64,000 bases of DNA from Pseudomonadales bacterium (GCA_002708905.1 PAPM01000020.1:62001-126000); one strand, 5' to 3'. Positions 44,092-56,200 are shown, counted from the stretch's first letter. The notes: a model not told the origin generated them from the sequence alone. Translations and numbers: made by a program.

Positions 44092-45588
44092 TTAGGGGAA
44101 CATGGACCGGAAATAGGAGATCCAGCTTGCATACTGTGGAGTCAAGCGCACCATGCGGTCAGCCCGGCTCACGTTCGCGCAAGAAGAGGAAGACGCGGTT
44201 CCGCCGCAAGTGGATTGAATGTCATGGGCGGTGTAATAAACCGAGCCGCTGTTACCGACATTCCCGTTACCGTACAAATACAGGGGTGAACCGCTCATGC
44301 CCGCTGAGCCATCGCAAGACATTCTGAAGTTGCGGTTGTAGCCGTCGCTATCCAGGTTGGTGCCGTTGCCCACCGAACAGGTGGCTGCGTCGCCGTACAG
44401 GTGGAAGGGGCTGCAGACTTCCAGATCCGTTGTGCAGGTGGGGCACTTGGCCGGGTCCGCCGGATCGTCAATGCGTGGGTTGTTCGCAGGGCCGGCGTTA
44501 CAGGAAGGATAACCACGGCTGAACTTGGAGACGGTGTTGAGTGAACCCATAGGGGCATACCAGTAGCCCATCCAGCCCACGTTATTACCCAGGCGGTCGG
44601 GAATGACGATAATGCCGAAGTCGTATTGTTCACGATTGCTTACACTGCTTTGACGCCATTTGCTGGGGGTAAAATACCAGTAGGTTTTGCCGATGCTGGG
44701 GCAATCCTGAGTGCTGGAGCTTGGGCAGCCGGGCATGGTGGAAGAGGCGATCCAATCACTGCCGTTGCGACCGACACGAGCAGTTAAGGCAAAAAAGTTG
44801 TCGGTGGCCGAGGCGTTAATGCAGTGTGCTGCTGTGACAATGTGGCGGGGGCCGATTAATGTTCCGGAGCATCCGCTGTTGGAACCGCCATAGTCAAAAT
44901 TGGCAATGGTTCTCCAGGGCCAGGTGTTGATTTCAGTATTGAGAGAGCCCAGCTGAACACGGTTGTCGTCGTTAAAGCTCCATCCCATGGGATAGAACTG
45001 ACGTTTGTCGACGGCTTCGACCCGTTCGGTGGTTTCCGATTTTATTTGGCCCACAAAACTGTCGTTCTGTTTTTCATTGATGGCGGCTCGAAAAGTCAAC
45101 TCGCGAATTTCCACCGGCATGAAGAAATTGAATTCGTTGCGTGTTTCCGGTTTGTAGGCAGAGAAGCTGTCCACGGTGGGCACATCGGCTGGCGCATATT
45201 CAGCGTAGCCATCAACACGATTAAAGCTTTTATCGGCTTTGGCTTCAGGCTGCTCCGGGTTGCCTTTATCAATGGTGCGGCCTTTGCGTAACCAGTCGAT
45301 ACGCACTGGGGGCAAACCGACCAGGCGCTCGCCTGTGGTCTTTTGTAAGTTGATCAACATGGATTCCGATTCATCAACCAATTCATAGGCATCTTTGAAT
45401 ATGCTGTCGTCGTCGGCCCAGGCTTCGGGGACGCGAATCAAATACTCAACACGGGTTTCATCACTTTCAAAACGCTTTTCAATATAGGATTCACCCTGTG
45501 AGAAAGCATTACCGCTGAACATTAGTACGCAAGCCGCCAACGAAGCGGAGAGGGTGGATGGGATTTTCTGGAGCATTCCTTTGGACAT
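44092..45588 (-). CDS. Secreted serine endopeptidase (V8/trypsin-like) with long N-terminal region
   Basis: A 498-residue exported protease. Signal peptide near the start (LSASLAACVLMFSGNAFSQ); residues about 30-200 form a charged pro-region without known motif; the protease domain has His in HIVTAAHCIN, Asp in EQYDFGIIVIP and Ser in GSAGMSGSPLY. Several Cys pairs (CPSSSTQDCPS, CPTCTTDLEVC, STCGGTASSSSC) suggest disulfides and an extracellular product. I chose ATG 45588 with AGGAAA upstream over the open extension to 45681. Confidence 0.85.
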   Translation of the reverse strand: MSKGMLQKIPSTLSASLAACVLMFSGNAFSQGESYIEKRFESDETRVEYLIRVPEAWADDDSIFKDAYELVDESESMLINLQKTTGERLVGLPPVRIDWLRKGRTIDKGNPEQPEAKADKSFNRVDGYAEYAPADVPTVDSFSAYKPETRNEFNFFMPVEIRELTFRAAINEKQNDSFVGQIKSETTERVEAVDKRQFYPMGWSFNDDNRVQLGSLNTEINTWPWRTIANFDYGGSNSGCSGTLIGPRHIVTAAHCINASATDNFFALTARVGRNGSDWIASSTMPGCPSSSTQDCPSIGKTYWYFTPSKWRQSSVSNREQYDFGIIVIPDRLGNNVGWMGYWYAPMGSLNTVSKFSRGYPSCNAGPANNPRIDDPADPAKCPTCTTDLEVCSPFHLYGDAATCSVGNGTNLDSDGYNRNFRMSCDGSAGMSGSPLYLYGNGNVGNSGSVYYTAHDIQSTCGGTASSSSCANVSRADRMVRLTPQYASWISYFRSMFP

Positions 45589-45735
45589 TGTTGTTTCCTG
45601 GTGGGGTCGTTGTAGATGGGGGCATTCTAATGAGGGCGATGCCGGGCGTAAGTAATAAAGTGGTGGGAGGGATTGTGACAAAGTGCGGTATTCTTACGCG
45701 TTATGGATTAATTCCAATTTTTTACTTGCAAAGGC

Positions 45736-45755
45736 AGACGACTGGTCATATATTT
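45736..45755. promoter_or_regulatory. Operator-like motif before tetR-type gene, copy 1
   Basis: AGACGACTGGTCATATATTT lies 5 bases before the regulator start and matches 46402-46421 at 18 of 20 positions. The core GACYGGTC is a palindrome of the kind bound by NemR-like TetR proteins. Confidence 0.65.
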
Positions 45756-45760
45756 GGCTC

Positions 45761-46351
45761 ATGAGTAAACGCGAATTGAAGAAAGAGCAGTTGTTGGAGC
45801 TGGGCATGGACGTCATGAAAGCCCGGGGCTTCAACGGCACCAGCGTAAAAGACATTGTGGATGCTGCAGGGGTGCCGAAGGGTTCCTTTTATACTTACTT
45901 CGACAGTAAGGAAACCTTTGCCGTGGAAGCCCTGGAGAGAGCGGCCCAGGAAGGACTGCAGCTGATGCGGAACAAGCTCAATCACACCGGCGAGGCGCCA
46001 TTGGTGCGGTTGCGGCAGTTCTTTGAATCCAAGGTGGATGAGGCAACGGAAGCCGGCTTCACCATCGGTTGCTTTCTGGGCAATATCTGTCAGGAGATGG
46101 CGGACAGCAGCGATGTTATCCGCCTTAAGGTCAGGCAGCCCCTGCGCAATCACACCCAGTTGATCCAGGATGTTCTGGAAGAGGCGCAACAACAGGGCGA
46201 CATCGCTCCCAACTGTGATACCCGGGAGATGGCGGAGTTTATTTTTAACGCCTGGGAAGGTGCGCTGATGCGAATGAAAGCCGCCAAGTGCCGGGAACCC
46301 CTGGACGCGTTTCTGGCCATGTTGCCCCGGGTTGTTGCGGCTGCAGGGTAA
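45761..46351 (+). CDS. TetR-family regulator (NemR/AcuR-like)
   Basis: A 196-residue regulator whose HTH part (QLLELGMDVMKARGFNGTSVKDIVDAAGVPKGSFYTYFDSKETF) closely follows the NemR/AcuR subgroup. ATG 45761 is used because the upstream extension carries the operator-like motif and lacks similarity. Two copies of that motif, before this gene and before the downstream LpxR-like gene, suggest autoregulation and joint control. The signal may be a reactive electrophile, by analogy only. Confidence 0.88.
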   Translation: MSKRELKKEQLLELGMDVMKARGFNGTSVKDIVDAAGVPKGSFYTYFDSKETFAVEALERAAQEGLQLMRNKLNHTGEAPLVRLRQFFESKVDEATEAGFTIGCFLGNICQEMADSSDVIRLKVRQPLRNHTQLIQDVLEEAQQQGDIAPNCDTREMAEFIFNAWEGALMRMKAAKCREPLDAFLAMLPRVVAAAG

Positions 46352-46401
46352 CAAGTATTCCACGATAGGCCCCTTTGGGGCTTATTTTTGAAGCGAAAAC
46401 A

Positions 46402-46421
46402 AGACGACCGGTCATCTATTT
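46402..46421. promoter_or_regulatory. Operator-like motif before LpxR-like gene, copy 2
   Basis: AGACGACCGGTCATCTATTT, the better palindrome (GACCGGTC) of the two, 64 bases before the start at 46486. Shared with 45736-45755. Confidence 0.65.
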
Positions 46422-46485
46422 TTGACCTCTATGAAGTAAATTGAAATCAGTAATGAGCATGGGTTGTATGAATGGGAGAGTTGTA

Positions 46486-47586
46486 ATGAAGAATATGAAG
46501 AGGTTGCTGCTGTACGGATTGTTGGTGCTTGCCCCGCTGGCAGGTTCATGGCACGGTGCTTTCGCTGCCATGGGTTCCGTGGGCGCGCCGCCCGGGGAGG
46601 AGAAAGCGCAGTCGGTTCCCTGTGGGCAAGGGCGCATCCAAAGCTGGTCGCTGTCATTCGACAACGACATTCTGGTGCCCTCGAGCCGGGATCAGGATTA
46701 CACCTACGGTGTCAGTATCGCGGCCTCCGGCCCGGCTATAGCGGATGGTTTTTGGTTTATCCATGAGCCTCTGGCCGCACTGAATGAAAATCTGGGAAGT
46801 TATGTTTCAGCCGGCAACGCCGTGACGCACAGTGTGGAGTTCGGCATCTATGGTTTCACTCCGGAAGATATTGCTGTAGCGACTCCCAATCACGATGACC
46901 GCCCCTACGCCAGTCTGGTTTATCTATCTGCATCTCAGGAGCAGCCCGGTGTCCAGGAGAACGTGGTATGGCGCAGCGCCTTAACCCTGGGCGTGCTCGG
47001 TCTGGACATCGCCGGTCAATTGCAAAACGAAGTGCACCGGCGGATTGATAGCCAGATTGCAGAAGGCTGGGACCATCAGGTTTCTGATGGCGGTGAGCTC
47101 ACCGCCCGCTACACTCTGGCGCGCCAAACTCTGTGGACGCTGGGTAATCCGAATCTGGAAGTGAAAACCTCCTGGATGGGGTCGGTGGGCTACATTACTG
47201 AGTTGGGTTATGGCACCAGTATTCGTTTTGGTCGAATCGCTTCCCGCTGGCAATCCTACAACCCTGAGTTAACCCAGTATCGGGAGCAGGCGTCTCAGGC
47301 CATTGCCGGCAAGTGCCAACGGGAGAGTTATTTTGTTGCGGGTGTTGCGCTGAAGCTGCGTGCGTATAACGCCTTTCTGCAGGGCCAGTTTCGCGACAGT
47401 GAGGTGGCCTATTCCAGCTCTGAACTGGAGCACGGCATCGTTGAGGCCTGGATGGGATACACCCATGCTTTCGCCGGCGGTTATCGAATCAGTTACGTCT
47501 TACGTGGCCACAGCTCTGAAGTGAAAGAGGGCGCCGGTGACCGCAATGTCATGTGGGGCGGCCTGACCCTGGCGCAACATTTTTAG
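46486..47586 (+). CDS. LpxR/DUF2219-family outer-membrane protein
   Basis: A 366-residue exported protein: signal peptide (MKRLLLYGLLVLAPLAGSWHGAFA), then the DUF2219 pattern SLSFDNDILVPSSRDQDYTYGVSI and HDDRPYASLVYLSA, with beta-barrel strands to the end (WGGLTLAQHF). LpxR removes the 3'-acyloxyacyl group of lipid A; whether this distant relative does so is open. ATG 46486 has GGGAGAG 5 bases upstream. Likely under the control of the TetR protein encoded just before it. Confidence 0.8.
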   Translation: MKNMKRLLLYGLLVLAPLAGSWHGAFAAMGSVGAPPGEEKAQSVPCGQGRIQSWSLSFDNDILVPSSRDQDYTYGVSIAASGPAIADGFWFIHEPLAALNENLGSYVSAGNAVTHSVEFGIYGFTPEDIAVATPNHDDRPYASLVYLSASQEQPGVQENVVWRSALTLGVLGLDIAGQLQNEVHRRIDSQIAEGWDHQVSDGGELTARYTLARQTLWTLGNPNLEVKTSWMGSVGYITELGYGTSIRFGRIASRWQSYNPELTQYREQASQAIAGKCQRESYFVAGVALKLRAYNAFLQGQFRDSEVAYSSSELEHGIVEAWMGYTHAFAGGYRISYVLRGHSSEVKEGAGDRNVMWGGLTLAQHF

Positions 47587-47742
47587 GCTTACCCGTTCCA
47601 AATCTTTAACAACCCGACACGACAAATACGACAACGCCGATGTTGTGGTGTTTGATGGAGTATGTGAAGGCGCGTACATGTCCGTGTTGAATGTGATGCG
47701 GACATATACGCGGTTGCGGTTCGGTTTACAGGAGGAGCTTTC

Positions 47743-50019
<2,277 letters not shown>

Positions 50020-50220
50020 TTAGTCCTTTTATGGCATCCCTCTGAATTTGATGACGGGGGATTGTACAGAATTATTAATTTCATTTACAGATCAATGAGT
50101 TAAAAACGTAGTTAGGTAAACACAAAGTATCCGGGCTGTTTTCAGTATGTTGAAGGGTTTGGATGCCGGTGCAAGGCTGTCCATGGCAGGTTTTTTATTA
50201 GGTGTTGGTGCGGATTGGCT

Positions 50221-52161
50221 TCAAATACTGAGTTCAACGCCTACCACAAACTCCCGCCCACGATTCGGCATGGGAGTGGTGTGGAGTGAAAGCCGGGTGG
50301 GGGTGCCGTAGTCTTCGTTCAGGATGTTTCTGCCATTGAGGTAGAGGTTGGTAGACCGGTTGATGCTGTATATCCACTTGGTGTTCAACAGCCAGTAGTC
50401 GTCCAGCTTGACAAAGTCGGTTCCGACTCGCATTTCCCGCGCTCCCGCGTAGTTGGCATTTAGGTTAAAATTCCAGGGACCAGTGCAATAGTTCAAAACA
50501 AAGGAAGCCAGCCTGTCTGCTTCGCGATAATCGGAGCTGGGTAGATTTCGCAAAGCCGTGCCATTTGCCTGCAACCGCCATTGTTCTGAAAGCTGGACCG
50601 CATAGTCCACTTCCATGCCGTAAAACGCCTCATCTTCTGAGCGATTCATAAAGGTGTTGGTGCTGTAGATGGAGTTCTCAATGACGTTGTAATGGCTGTT
50701 TACCGTCAGTCGATGATTACCCCATTGGCTGATCCAGATAAGTTCTGAGGTCTTGATCGTTTCCGCCTGCAAATCGGGATTACCCGCCAGGGTCACTCCC
50801 ACCAGGTACAATTCGTTCGCGGTGGGTGCGCGGAAGGCTTCGCCATACAGTGCTTTGATGGTGTGCAGCTGCGCAAGCGGGTACACCAGACTGACCCGGG
50901 GGCTGAACGAAGAACCCACGTCATCATAGTCATCAAAACGTCCACCAATAACCATCTGCAGGCCGTTGTCATAGTAACGCTGGTTTTGGACATAGAGCCC
51001 GGTGATGGTACGTTCTGCGTCAGGGTAGAACTCCAGGTCGCCTTGGGTTTCTGTGCTGTAAACCGAGGACATATCCGTGTTTCTAAGCTCCAAGCCAAAT
51101 TCCAGGCTGTTTTGATCGGCATATTGCCAGGCATTGCGTGCGATGAGCTGGAGGTTGGTTTCCTGCTGATCGGTGCGGGTGACACCCAACCCCCGGATCT
51201 CTGTATTAAGCTTGAATGCGTTCTCGGAATAGCCCAGTTCGAGTGTGGACTGCAGGTATGGTTGCCAGCTAAAGTCCTTGGACAGGTGGAGATAGCTTAT
51301 ATCGTGGTAGGAATGGTTGGTGTCGGAGGCGGCCCGTTCCACGATGTAATAGTCTTCTGCCTCTCTTCGGGAGATCATGCCTTTCAGTCGATAGTCACCC
51401 ACGCTGGCGTTGAACTGGAAGTCCGCTCCCTGCCTCGGATCTTTGCCGGTGGTAGTCTGCAGGGGAACCGCGTTGATGTCCTCCAGTTGATAGGATTCTC
51501 CCGCCTCATCGAATAGGTTGATGGCCAGATTCAGTTCGGCGTCCTGCTGGCCAAAACTATAGACTCCATTAAATTGTTTGCGGCCGTGCTCGCCTGCCGC
51601 CACCTGAAACGCATCCTGATTGCGAACGGTCTCAATATTGATAACGCCCAGAAACGCGTTGGAGCCATAGATAGCGGAACCCGGGCCCCGGATGAATTCG
51701 ACCTTGGCTACGTTATAGAGGGACAGCATGGGCACGGCTTCTCCGCTGTCAGACTCGCGGATCATGCGTACACCGTCGATCAGGATTAGGACCTCACGGC
51801 TCTTGACACTGGTGCGGTGTCCGCGGGCACTGTGGAAATACTGTATTCCGTCTGCACCCTGCCGAAAAGACTGAAAGCCGGGGACGAAGTTGATCAGTTC
51901 ATAAAGGTAGTCTGCACCTATTTCACGGATCTGGTCACGGGTGAACACCGTCACCGACGCGGGCACGGATAACAGCGTTTTGCTGGTGAGTGTAGAGCTG
52001 GTGATATCCAACTCCATGAGTTCTTGTAAGGACAACAAAAACAGATGGTCGGTGTCCTGTTCTCCACTGGCGAGGGCGGGAAAGCTAACAGCGGCAGATA
52101 TCAGCCAGATAATCCAACATTGTGCTTTCTGTTTAGACCAGGCCTTTGCTCCGGTTCGCAT
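50221..52161 (-). CDS. TonB-dependent outer-membrane receptor
   Basis: A 646-residue receptor: signal peptide (IIWLISAAVSFPALA), plug domain (LLSVPASVTVFTRDQIREIGADYLYELINFVPGF, VKSREVLILIDGVRM, VEFIRGPGSAIYGSNAFLGVINI) and a beta-barrel ending in REFVVGVELSI, a typical terminal strand. Substrate unknown; the class includes catecholate siderophore, cobalamin and colicin receptors. It begins with the same LSLQELMELDI pattern as the frameshifted receptor at 32166, so the two are related. It follows the diguanylate cyclase gene on the same strand. Confidence 0.92.
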   Translation of the reverse strand: MRTGAKAWSKQKAQCWIIWLISAAVSFPALASGEQDTDHLFLLSLQELMELDITSSTLTSKTLLSVPASVTVFTRDQIREIGADYLYELINFVPGFQSFRQGADGIQYFHSARGHRTSVKSREVLILIDGVRMIRESDSGEAVPMLSLYNVAKVEFIRGPGSAIYGSNAFLGVINIETVRNQDAFQVAAGEHGRKQFNGVYSFGQQDAELNLAINLFDEAGESYQLEDINAVPLQTTTGKDPRQGADFQFNASVGDYRLKGMISRREAEDYYIVERAASDTNHSYHDISYLHLSKDFSWQPYLQSTLELGYSENAFKLNTEIRGLGVTRTDQQETNLQLIARNAWQYADQNSLEFGLELRNTDMSSVYSTETQGDLEFYPDAERTITGLYVQNQRYYDNGLQMVIGGRFDDYDDVGSSFSPRVSLVYPLAQLHTIKALYGEAFRAPTANELYLVGVTLAGNPDLQAETIKTSELIWISQWGNHRLTVNSHYNVIENSIYSTNTFMNRSEDEAFYGMEVDYAVQLSEQWRLQANGTALRNLPSSDYREADRLASFVLNYCTGPWNFNLNANYAGAREMRVGTDFVKLDDYWLLNTKWIYSINRSTNLYLNGRNILNEDYGTPTRLSLHTTPMPNRGREFVVGVELSI

Positions 52162-52348
52162 TCCTTCACCCTGAAATCCTTTCTTTTTACAAGCTTAGGT
52201 CAAATGGTCAGGTGCATCCATATGCCCAGTGGCAGGCTAAATATTTTTTTCGCTCAGAACATGAGTATAAATGGGTAGTTATAGAATTATAAGGGTGCTG
52301 CTGTGGAAGCCCGGTCTTTCTGTAAGCGCCATCCGCGGTAATAGCCAT

Positions 52349-54142
52349 TTACGCCCCTGCAGCATATTTCACCACGCGGTTGCGGCCTTGATTCTTGGCT
52401 TGGTATAACGCCTCATCCGCTTTTCTCAATGCCTGTTCCCATTCATAGTCCCCGCTGGATTGGGTAAACACCCCAATGCTCACACTGACGGAAAAAATGA
52501 TGTTATCGCTACTTATGACGCTGCCGTGGATGGATGCCCGAATCCGTTCCGCCACGGTTAATGCGCCGGCCGAGCTGGTTTCCGGCAACAACAGGCAAAA
52601 TTCCTCGCCCCCCAGGCGAGCAGCCACATCCGGTGGTAGACGTACCCCCGTCAACAAATGAGACGCGATGGTCTTTAAACATTGATCGCCCGCTGCATGG
52701 CCGTAGCGATCATTGACCGATTTGAAGTGGTCCACATCGATCATCAGTACCGAAATAGCATGGTTATAGCGCGCGCATCGGTTAAATTCCTCTTCGATTC
52801 TTTGTCCAAGGTAACGTCGGTTTTTCAGACCGGTAAGTTGGTCGGTCTGGCTTAGCTGCTCCAACTTGTCGTTGAGGGCTTCCAGATCCCTGGTGCGCTC
52901 CTGCACTCTGACTTCCAGTTCTTCTTTCATTTTTTCAGTGGTATACAGCAACGCTTGCTGTGCGGTAAGACGCATTAATTTCTCTCGATTGATGCGGTCT
53001 GCGAGCGCGAAGGAAAGCAGAGCTGCTTCCAGCATTGAACCAATTTGAGCGGAATTCTGGGTGAAGAAATTGGTGGGCAGTAATCCGAACTTGCTCAACG
53101 AGATGATGACCACCCCTGCCAGAAATACTGTCCAGGACAACAAATACCATCTGGCGCTGCGATCACCTTTCCGCACGCCAAATACGCCGATTAAAAATGC
53201 ACAGGAAACCAGTGCAAACACCATAATCAAGGAAACCTGAATCAACACATGATATGGACCCCACCAACTCAAGCCGGCCAAGCCGATAAACAACGTAATA
53301 AGCCCATTCAGAACTCTCTCCATCAAAGGTGAAAGCCGCTTCACATTTAAAAATATTTTGACAAACTGGCCGGCGAAAATGCAGGACAAGCAAATCATTA
53401 CCAGCAGGGAAATATTGTTCCAGTGTGTGAAGTCGGGCCATAAGTACCGATATGCCTGACCGCTGTGGGAAGTGAATGCCAGTGCGATAAACAGCACGCT
53501 GCCCACGTACCAGAAATACGCACTGTCCCTAAGTGCAAAAAATAGCAAGCCGTTGTAAATGAAGATAATTAAGATTCCACCCCAATAGATTCCCTGTACA
53601 GTGTCCAGATGCATCTGGTGCAGATAAAAATCCTCCTGCTGCCACATCATCATCGGTACTTGAAGCGAGCCGGCACTGTGCACTTCAAAATACACCGTGA
53701 GCGTTTGGTTGGGTTGCCACTCTATGGGGAAGACAAAGTGGGGGCTGTTGACCGGCCGGGTATGGAAAGGGTGTTTATCCCCGAGATGAAGTTCTGATAT
53801 TAGGGTTTCGGATTCAACGACATACATAGAGACGGAGTCCAGCAGCGCATAGCTGATCTCGATATAACGTTGGCGTTTTTCTGCAGCGGTATTTTGGAGC
53901 TCTAACTTCAACCACCAATGAGAGTTGGAGTAGCCTTTGCTGAACTCACGGTCACCATTTGGCTGCCAGTGAACATCGCGTTGCCGTAATTGATTCAGGT
54001 TCAAGGCAGCGCTGGTATCCTCGTAGTAGTGCATTGAAGCGTTCAAGGACTGATTCGGGGCATCAGATACCACCACGCGGCTGTGTACGAGCGAGTTGCT
54101 TAACAGGCAAATCAGGGTCGCTACAAATATATATACCCTCAA
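52349..54142 (-). CDS. 7TMR-DISM diguanylate cyclase
   Basis: A 597-residue membrane signalling protein: signal-like start, a periplasmic 7TMR-DISMED2-type sensor (about 30-170; SKGYSNSHWWLKLELQNT, YIEISYALLDSVSMYVVE), seven membrane helices (about 185-390), a short coiled coil and a GGDEF domain (about 425-595) with active-site GGEEF in ARLGGEEFCLLLPE. The RxxD inhibitory site does not match (LPPD at the expected position), so product inhibition may be weak. It makes cyclic di-GMP in response to an unknown external signal. Confidence 0.93.
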   Translation of the reverse strand: MRVYIFVATLICLLSNSLVHSRVVVSDAPNQSLNASMHYYEDTSAALNLNQLRQRDVHWQPNGDREFSKGYSNSHWWLKLELQNTAAEKRQRYIEISYALLDSVSMYVVESETLISELHLGDKHPFHTRPVNSPHFVFPIEWQPNQTLTVYFEVHSAGSLQVPMMMWQQEDFYLHQMHLDTVQGIYWGGILIIFIYNGLLFFALRDSAYFWYVGSVLFIALAFTSHSGQAYRYLWPDFTHWNNISLLVMICLSCIFAGQFVKIFLNVKRLSPLMERVLNGLITLFIGLAGLSWWGPYHVLIQVSLIMVFALVSCAFLIGVFGVRKGDRSARWYLLSWTVFLAGVVIISLSKFGLLPTNFFTQNSAQIGSMLEAALLSFALADRINREKLMRLTAQQALLYTTEKMKEELEVRVQERTRDLEALNDKLEQLSQTDQLTGLKNRRYLGQRIEEEFNRCARYNHAISVLMIDVDHFKSVNDRYGHAAGDQCLKTIASHLLTGVRLPPDVAARLGGEEFCLLLPETSSAGALTVAERIRASIHGSVISSDNIIFSVSVSIGVFTQSSGDYEWEQALRKADEALYQAKNQGRNRVVKYAAGA

Positions 54143-54241
54143 GTATAATTCCTTTTAAAGTCAGAGGCTTTGAGGTCCGGGGTATGGGTGTTACGGATAA
54201 AGTATAGGTGTAATTGGCAGATTGCCTGAAGCGCGAGCCCG

Positions 54242-54931
54242 TTACCTATCTAACTGTCGCAGGTAGTCGGTGCCGCCCAGTTGTCGGCCCGCCGCGATAA
54301 TTTCCCGCGCGCGGGTTTGTACGTAGTCCGATGGTTTTGCGGCAGACATTGCTTTCGGGTTGGGTAAGACAGCAGCCAACAGGCTTGATTGCCAGGGCGT
54401 TAGTTGGCGGGCAGGGCGGTTGTAGAAAGACAGGGCGGCAGCCTGGGCTCCGTATATGCCATTACCGAACTCGGCTATGTTGAGGTAGTACTCCAGAATG
54501 CGTTGCTTGGGCCACAAACATTCGATAACCAGGGTGAGCCAGGCCTCCAGCAGTTTGCGCACGTAGCTGCGTCCGTTCCATAGAAACAGATTTTTCGCCA
54601 CCTGCTGACTGATGGTGCTGGCACCTCGGGGACGCCCGTTACTTTCGCTCAGGGCTTTTTGGATAGAATCAAAATCAAATCCAAAATGGTGAGGAAGTTT
54701 CTGATCTTCCGAGCTGATCACCGCCAGTTGCAAATGGGGGGAGATCTGCTCCAGCGGTTGCCATTGCTGGTAAGCCCGTCGCCCGTGCTCCAGCTGCCAG
54801 CTGGCGATGAACGCCGTGGTGGGGGGATTGAAAAAGCGCAAAGCGCCGACCACAGCAAAGCTGGTGACGATAAACACCAGCACTGTCAGCAGACAGAATT
54901 TGAAAAATTTACGGAGCAGCTTGGCGATCAT
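54242..54931 (-). CDS. mtgA: Monofunctional peptidoglycan glycosyltransferase
   Basis: GT51 enzyme (229 aa) polymerising lipid II into glycan strands. One N-terminal membrane helix (FCLLTVLVFIVTSFAVVGAL), then ISSEDQKLPHHFGFDFDSIQKAL with the catalytic Glu, RGASTISQQVAKNLFLW and RILEYYLNIAEFGNGIYGAQAAA. Length and motifs match MtgA. It stands alone next to the aldo/keto reductase gene on the other strand. Confidence 0.96.
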   Translation of the reverse strand: MIAKLLRKFFKFCLLTVLVFIVTSFAVVGALRFFNPPTTAFIASWQLEHGRRAYQQWQPLEQISPHLQLAVISSEDQKLPHHFGFDFDSIQKALSESNGRPRGASTISQQVAKNLFLWNGRSYVRKLLEAWLTLVIECLWPKQRILEYYLNIAEFGNGIYGAQAAALSFYNRPARQLTPWQSSLLAAVLPNPKAMSAAKPSDYVQTRAREIIAAGRQLGGTDYLRQLDR

Positions 54932-55071
54932 TGGCCAATGCTACTGGATACAGAAAAAATATTCGAGAGCCGGCGCGGTGTGAACGGTTCTGGATAAAGT
55001 TGAAAACGGGCTTTATTCTCTTTGTTGCTACAGTACACTACTAAACACATTCTCGTGATAAGGAATCAGAA

Positions 55072-56121
55072 ATGCGCTATTCACCATTGGGTACCAGTGG
55101 CCTCGAGGTCTCCCGAGCGTGCCTTGGCACCATGACCTGGGGCACGCAGAATACACAAAAGGACGCCGACGAACAGATCGCCTATGCGCTGAGCAAAGGG
55201 GTGAACTTTATCGATACTGCAGAAATGTATTCGATCCCCCCGAATGCCGAATCCTATGGCAAGACGGAGACGATCATTGGTAACTGGCTGGCACGCAACC
55301 AGGGGCGAAGGGGTGATTTTATCCTCGCCAGCAAAATCGCTCCCGGCCTGCCCTGGGTCAGGAATGGCGCGCCCCTGTCCCGAGCAGCGGTGATTGAAGC
55401 GGTGGATAATTCCTTAAAGCGCCTGCAAACCGATTATATCGACCTTTACCAACTGCACTGGCCTAACCGCACCAGCCCGCACTTCGGCAAGCACTTTCCC
55501 AATCGATACGCATTCACCAAAGTTAGCGCCGAGGTGGAAACCGCAGGTATGCTGGATATTCTGGAAGGACTGGATACCTGTGTGAAGGCCGGCAAGATCC
55601 GTCATTGCGGCCTGTCCGATGATACCCCCTGGGGTATCGCCACCTACCTTAGACTCAGTGAGCAGCACAACCTGCCGCGCATGGTGTCGATCCAGAACGA
55701 GTTCAATCTGCTCCACAGTAAAGACTGGCCCTATTTGGTGGAGCACTGTGTAATGGAAAACGTGGCTTTCCTGCCTTGGTCGCCTCTAGCCGGCGGCATG
55801 CTCAGTGGTAAGTACTTGGGGGGAACTATCCCGGAAGGCAGCCGCTGGACTCTGACTCAACGCAACGGTTTGTTCCGGGATACAGAGGCTTCATCGGCCG
55901 CGATCGAGGCCTATGTGGCCATTGCCGGGAAACACGGCATGACGGCTTCGCAGTTGGCGATTGCCTGGTGTGATCAGGTGGACGGTGTGACCTCCACCAT
56001 TATTGGCGCCACCACCATGGCGCAATTGGAGGAGGATATCGCCGCCTTTGATATCGTGTTCAGTGACGAGTTGAAACGTGAAGTGGCGGAGGTAATCAAG
56101 CGCTTTACGGTGCCGTTCTAA
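55072..56121 (+). CDS. NADP(H)-dependent aldo/keto reductase, Tas-like
   Basis: A 349-residue TIM-barrel reductase: MRYSPLGTSGLEVSRACLGTMTWGTQN, FIDTAEMYSIPP (catalytic Asp and Tyr), ILASKIAPG (Lys) and YIDLYQLHWPNRT (His). The insert after the His (HFGKHFPNRYAFTKV) is typical of the Tas group. Substrate unknown. Convergent with the peroxiredoxin gene; a strong hairpin at 56142-56182 separates them. Confidence 0.93.
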   Translation: MRYSPLGTSGLEVSRACLGTMTWGTQNTQKDADEQIAYALSKGVNFIDTAEMYSIPPNAESYGKTETIIGNWLARNQGRRGDFILASKIAPGLPWVRNGAPLSRAAVIEAVDNSLKRLQTDYIDLYQLHWPNRTSPHFGKHFPNRYAFTKVSAEVETAGMLDILEGLDTCVKAGKIRHCGLSDDTPWGIATYLRLSEQHNLPRMVSIQNEFNLLHSKDWPYLVEHCVMENVAFLPWSPLAGGMLSGKYLGGTIPEGSRWTLTQRNGLFRDTEASSAAIEAYVAIAGKHGMTASQLAIAWCDQVDGVTSTIIGATTMAQLEEDIAAFDIVFSDELKREVAEVIKRFTVPF

Positions 56122-56141
56122 ACAGGTCTTTCTCTTCGAGA

Positions 56142-56182
56142 CCGGAAGTCAGGGCGCCACTGCGGTGGGCCATGACTTCCGG
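56142..56182. terminator. Long hairpin between convergent genes
   Basis: CCGGAAGTCA (56142-56151) and TGACTTCCGG (56173-56182) pair perfectly; the inner bases GGC..CCAC and GGTGG..GCC extend the stem with small bulges. It lies between two convergent genes and can serve as a bidirectional terminator, though only a short T-run follows. Confidence 0.65.
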
Positions 56183-56200
56183 TTTGGACACGCCAGACAA

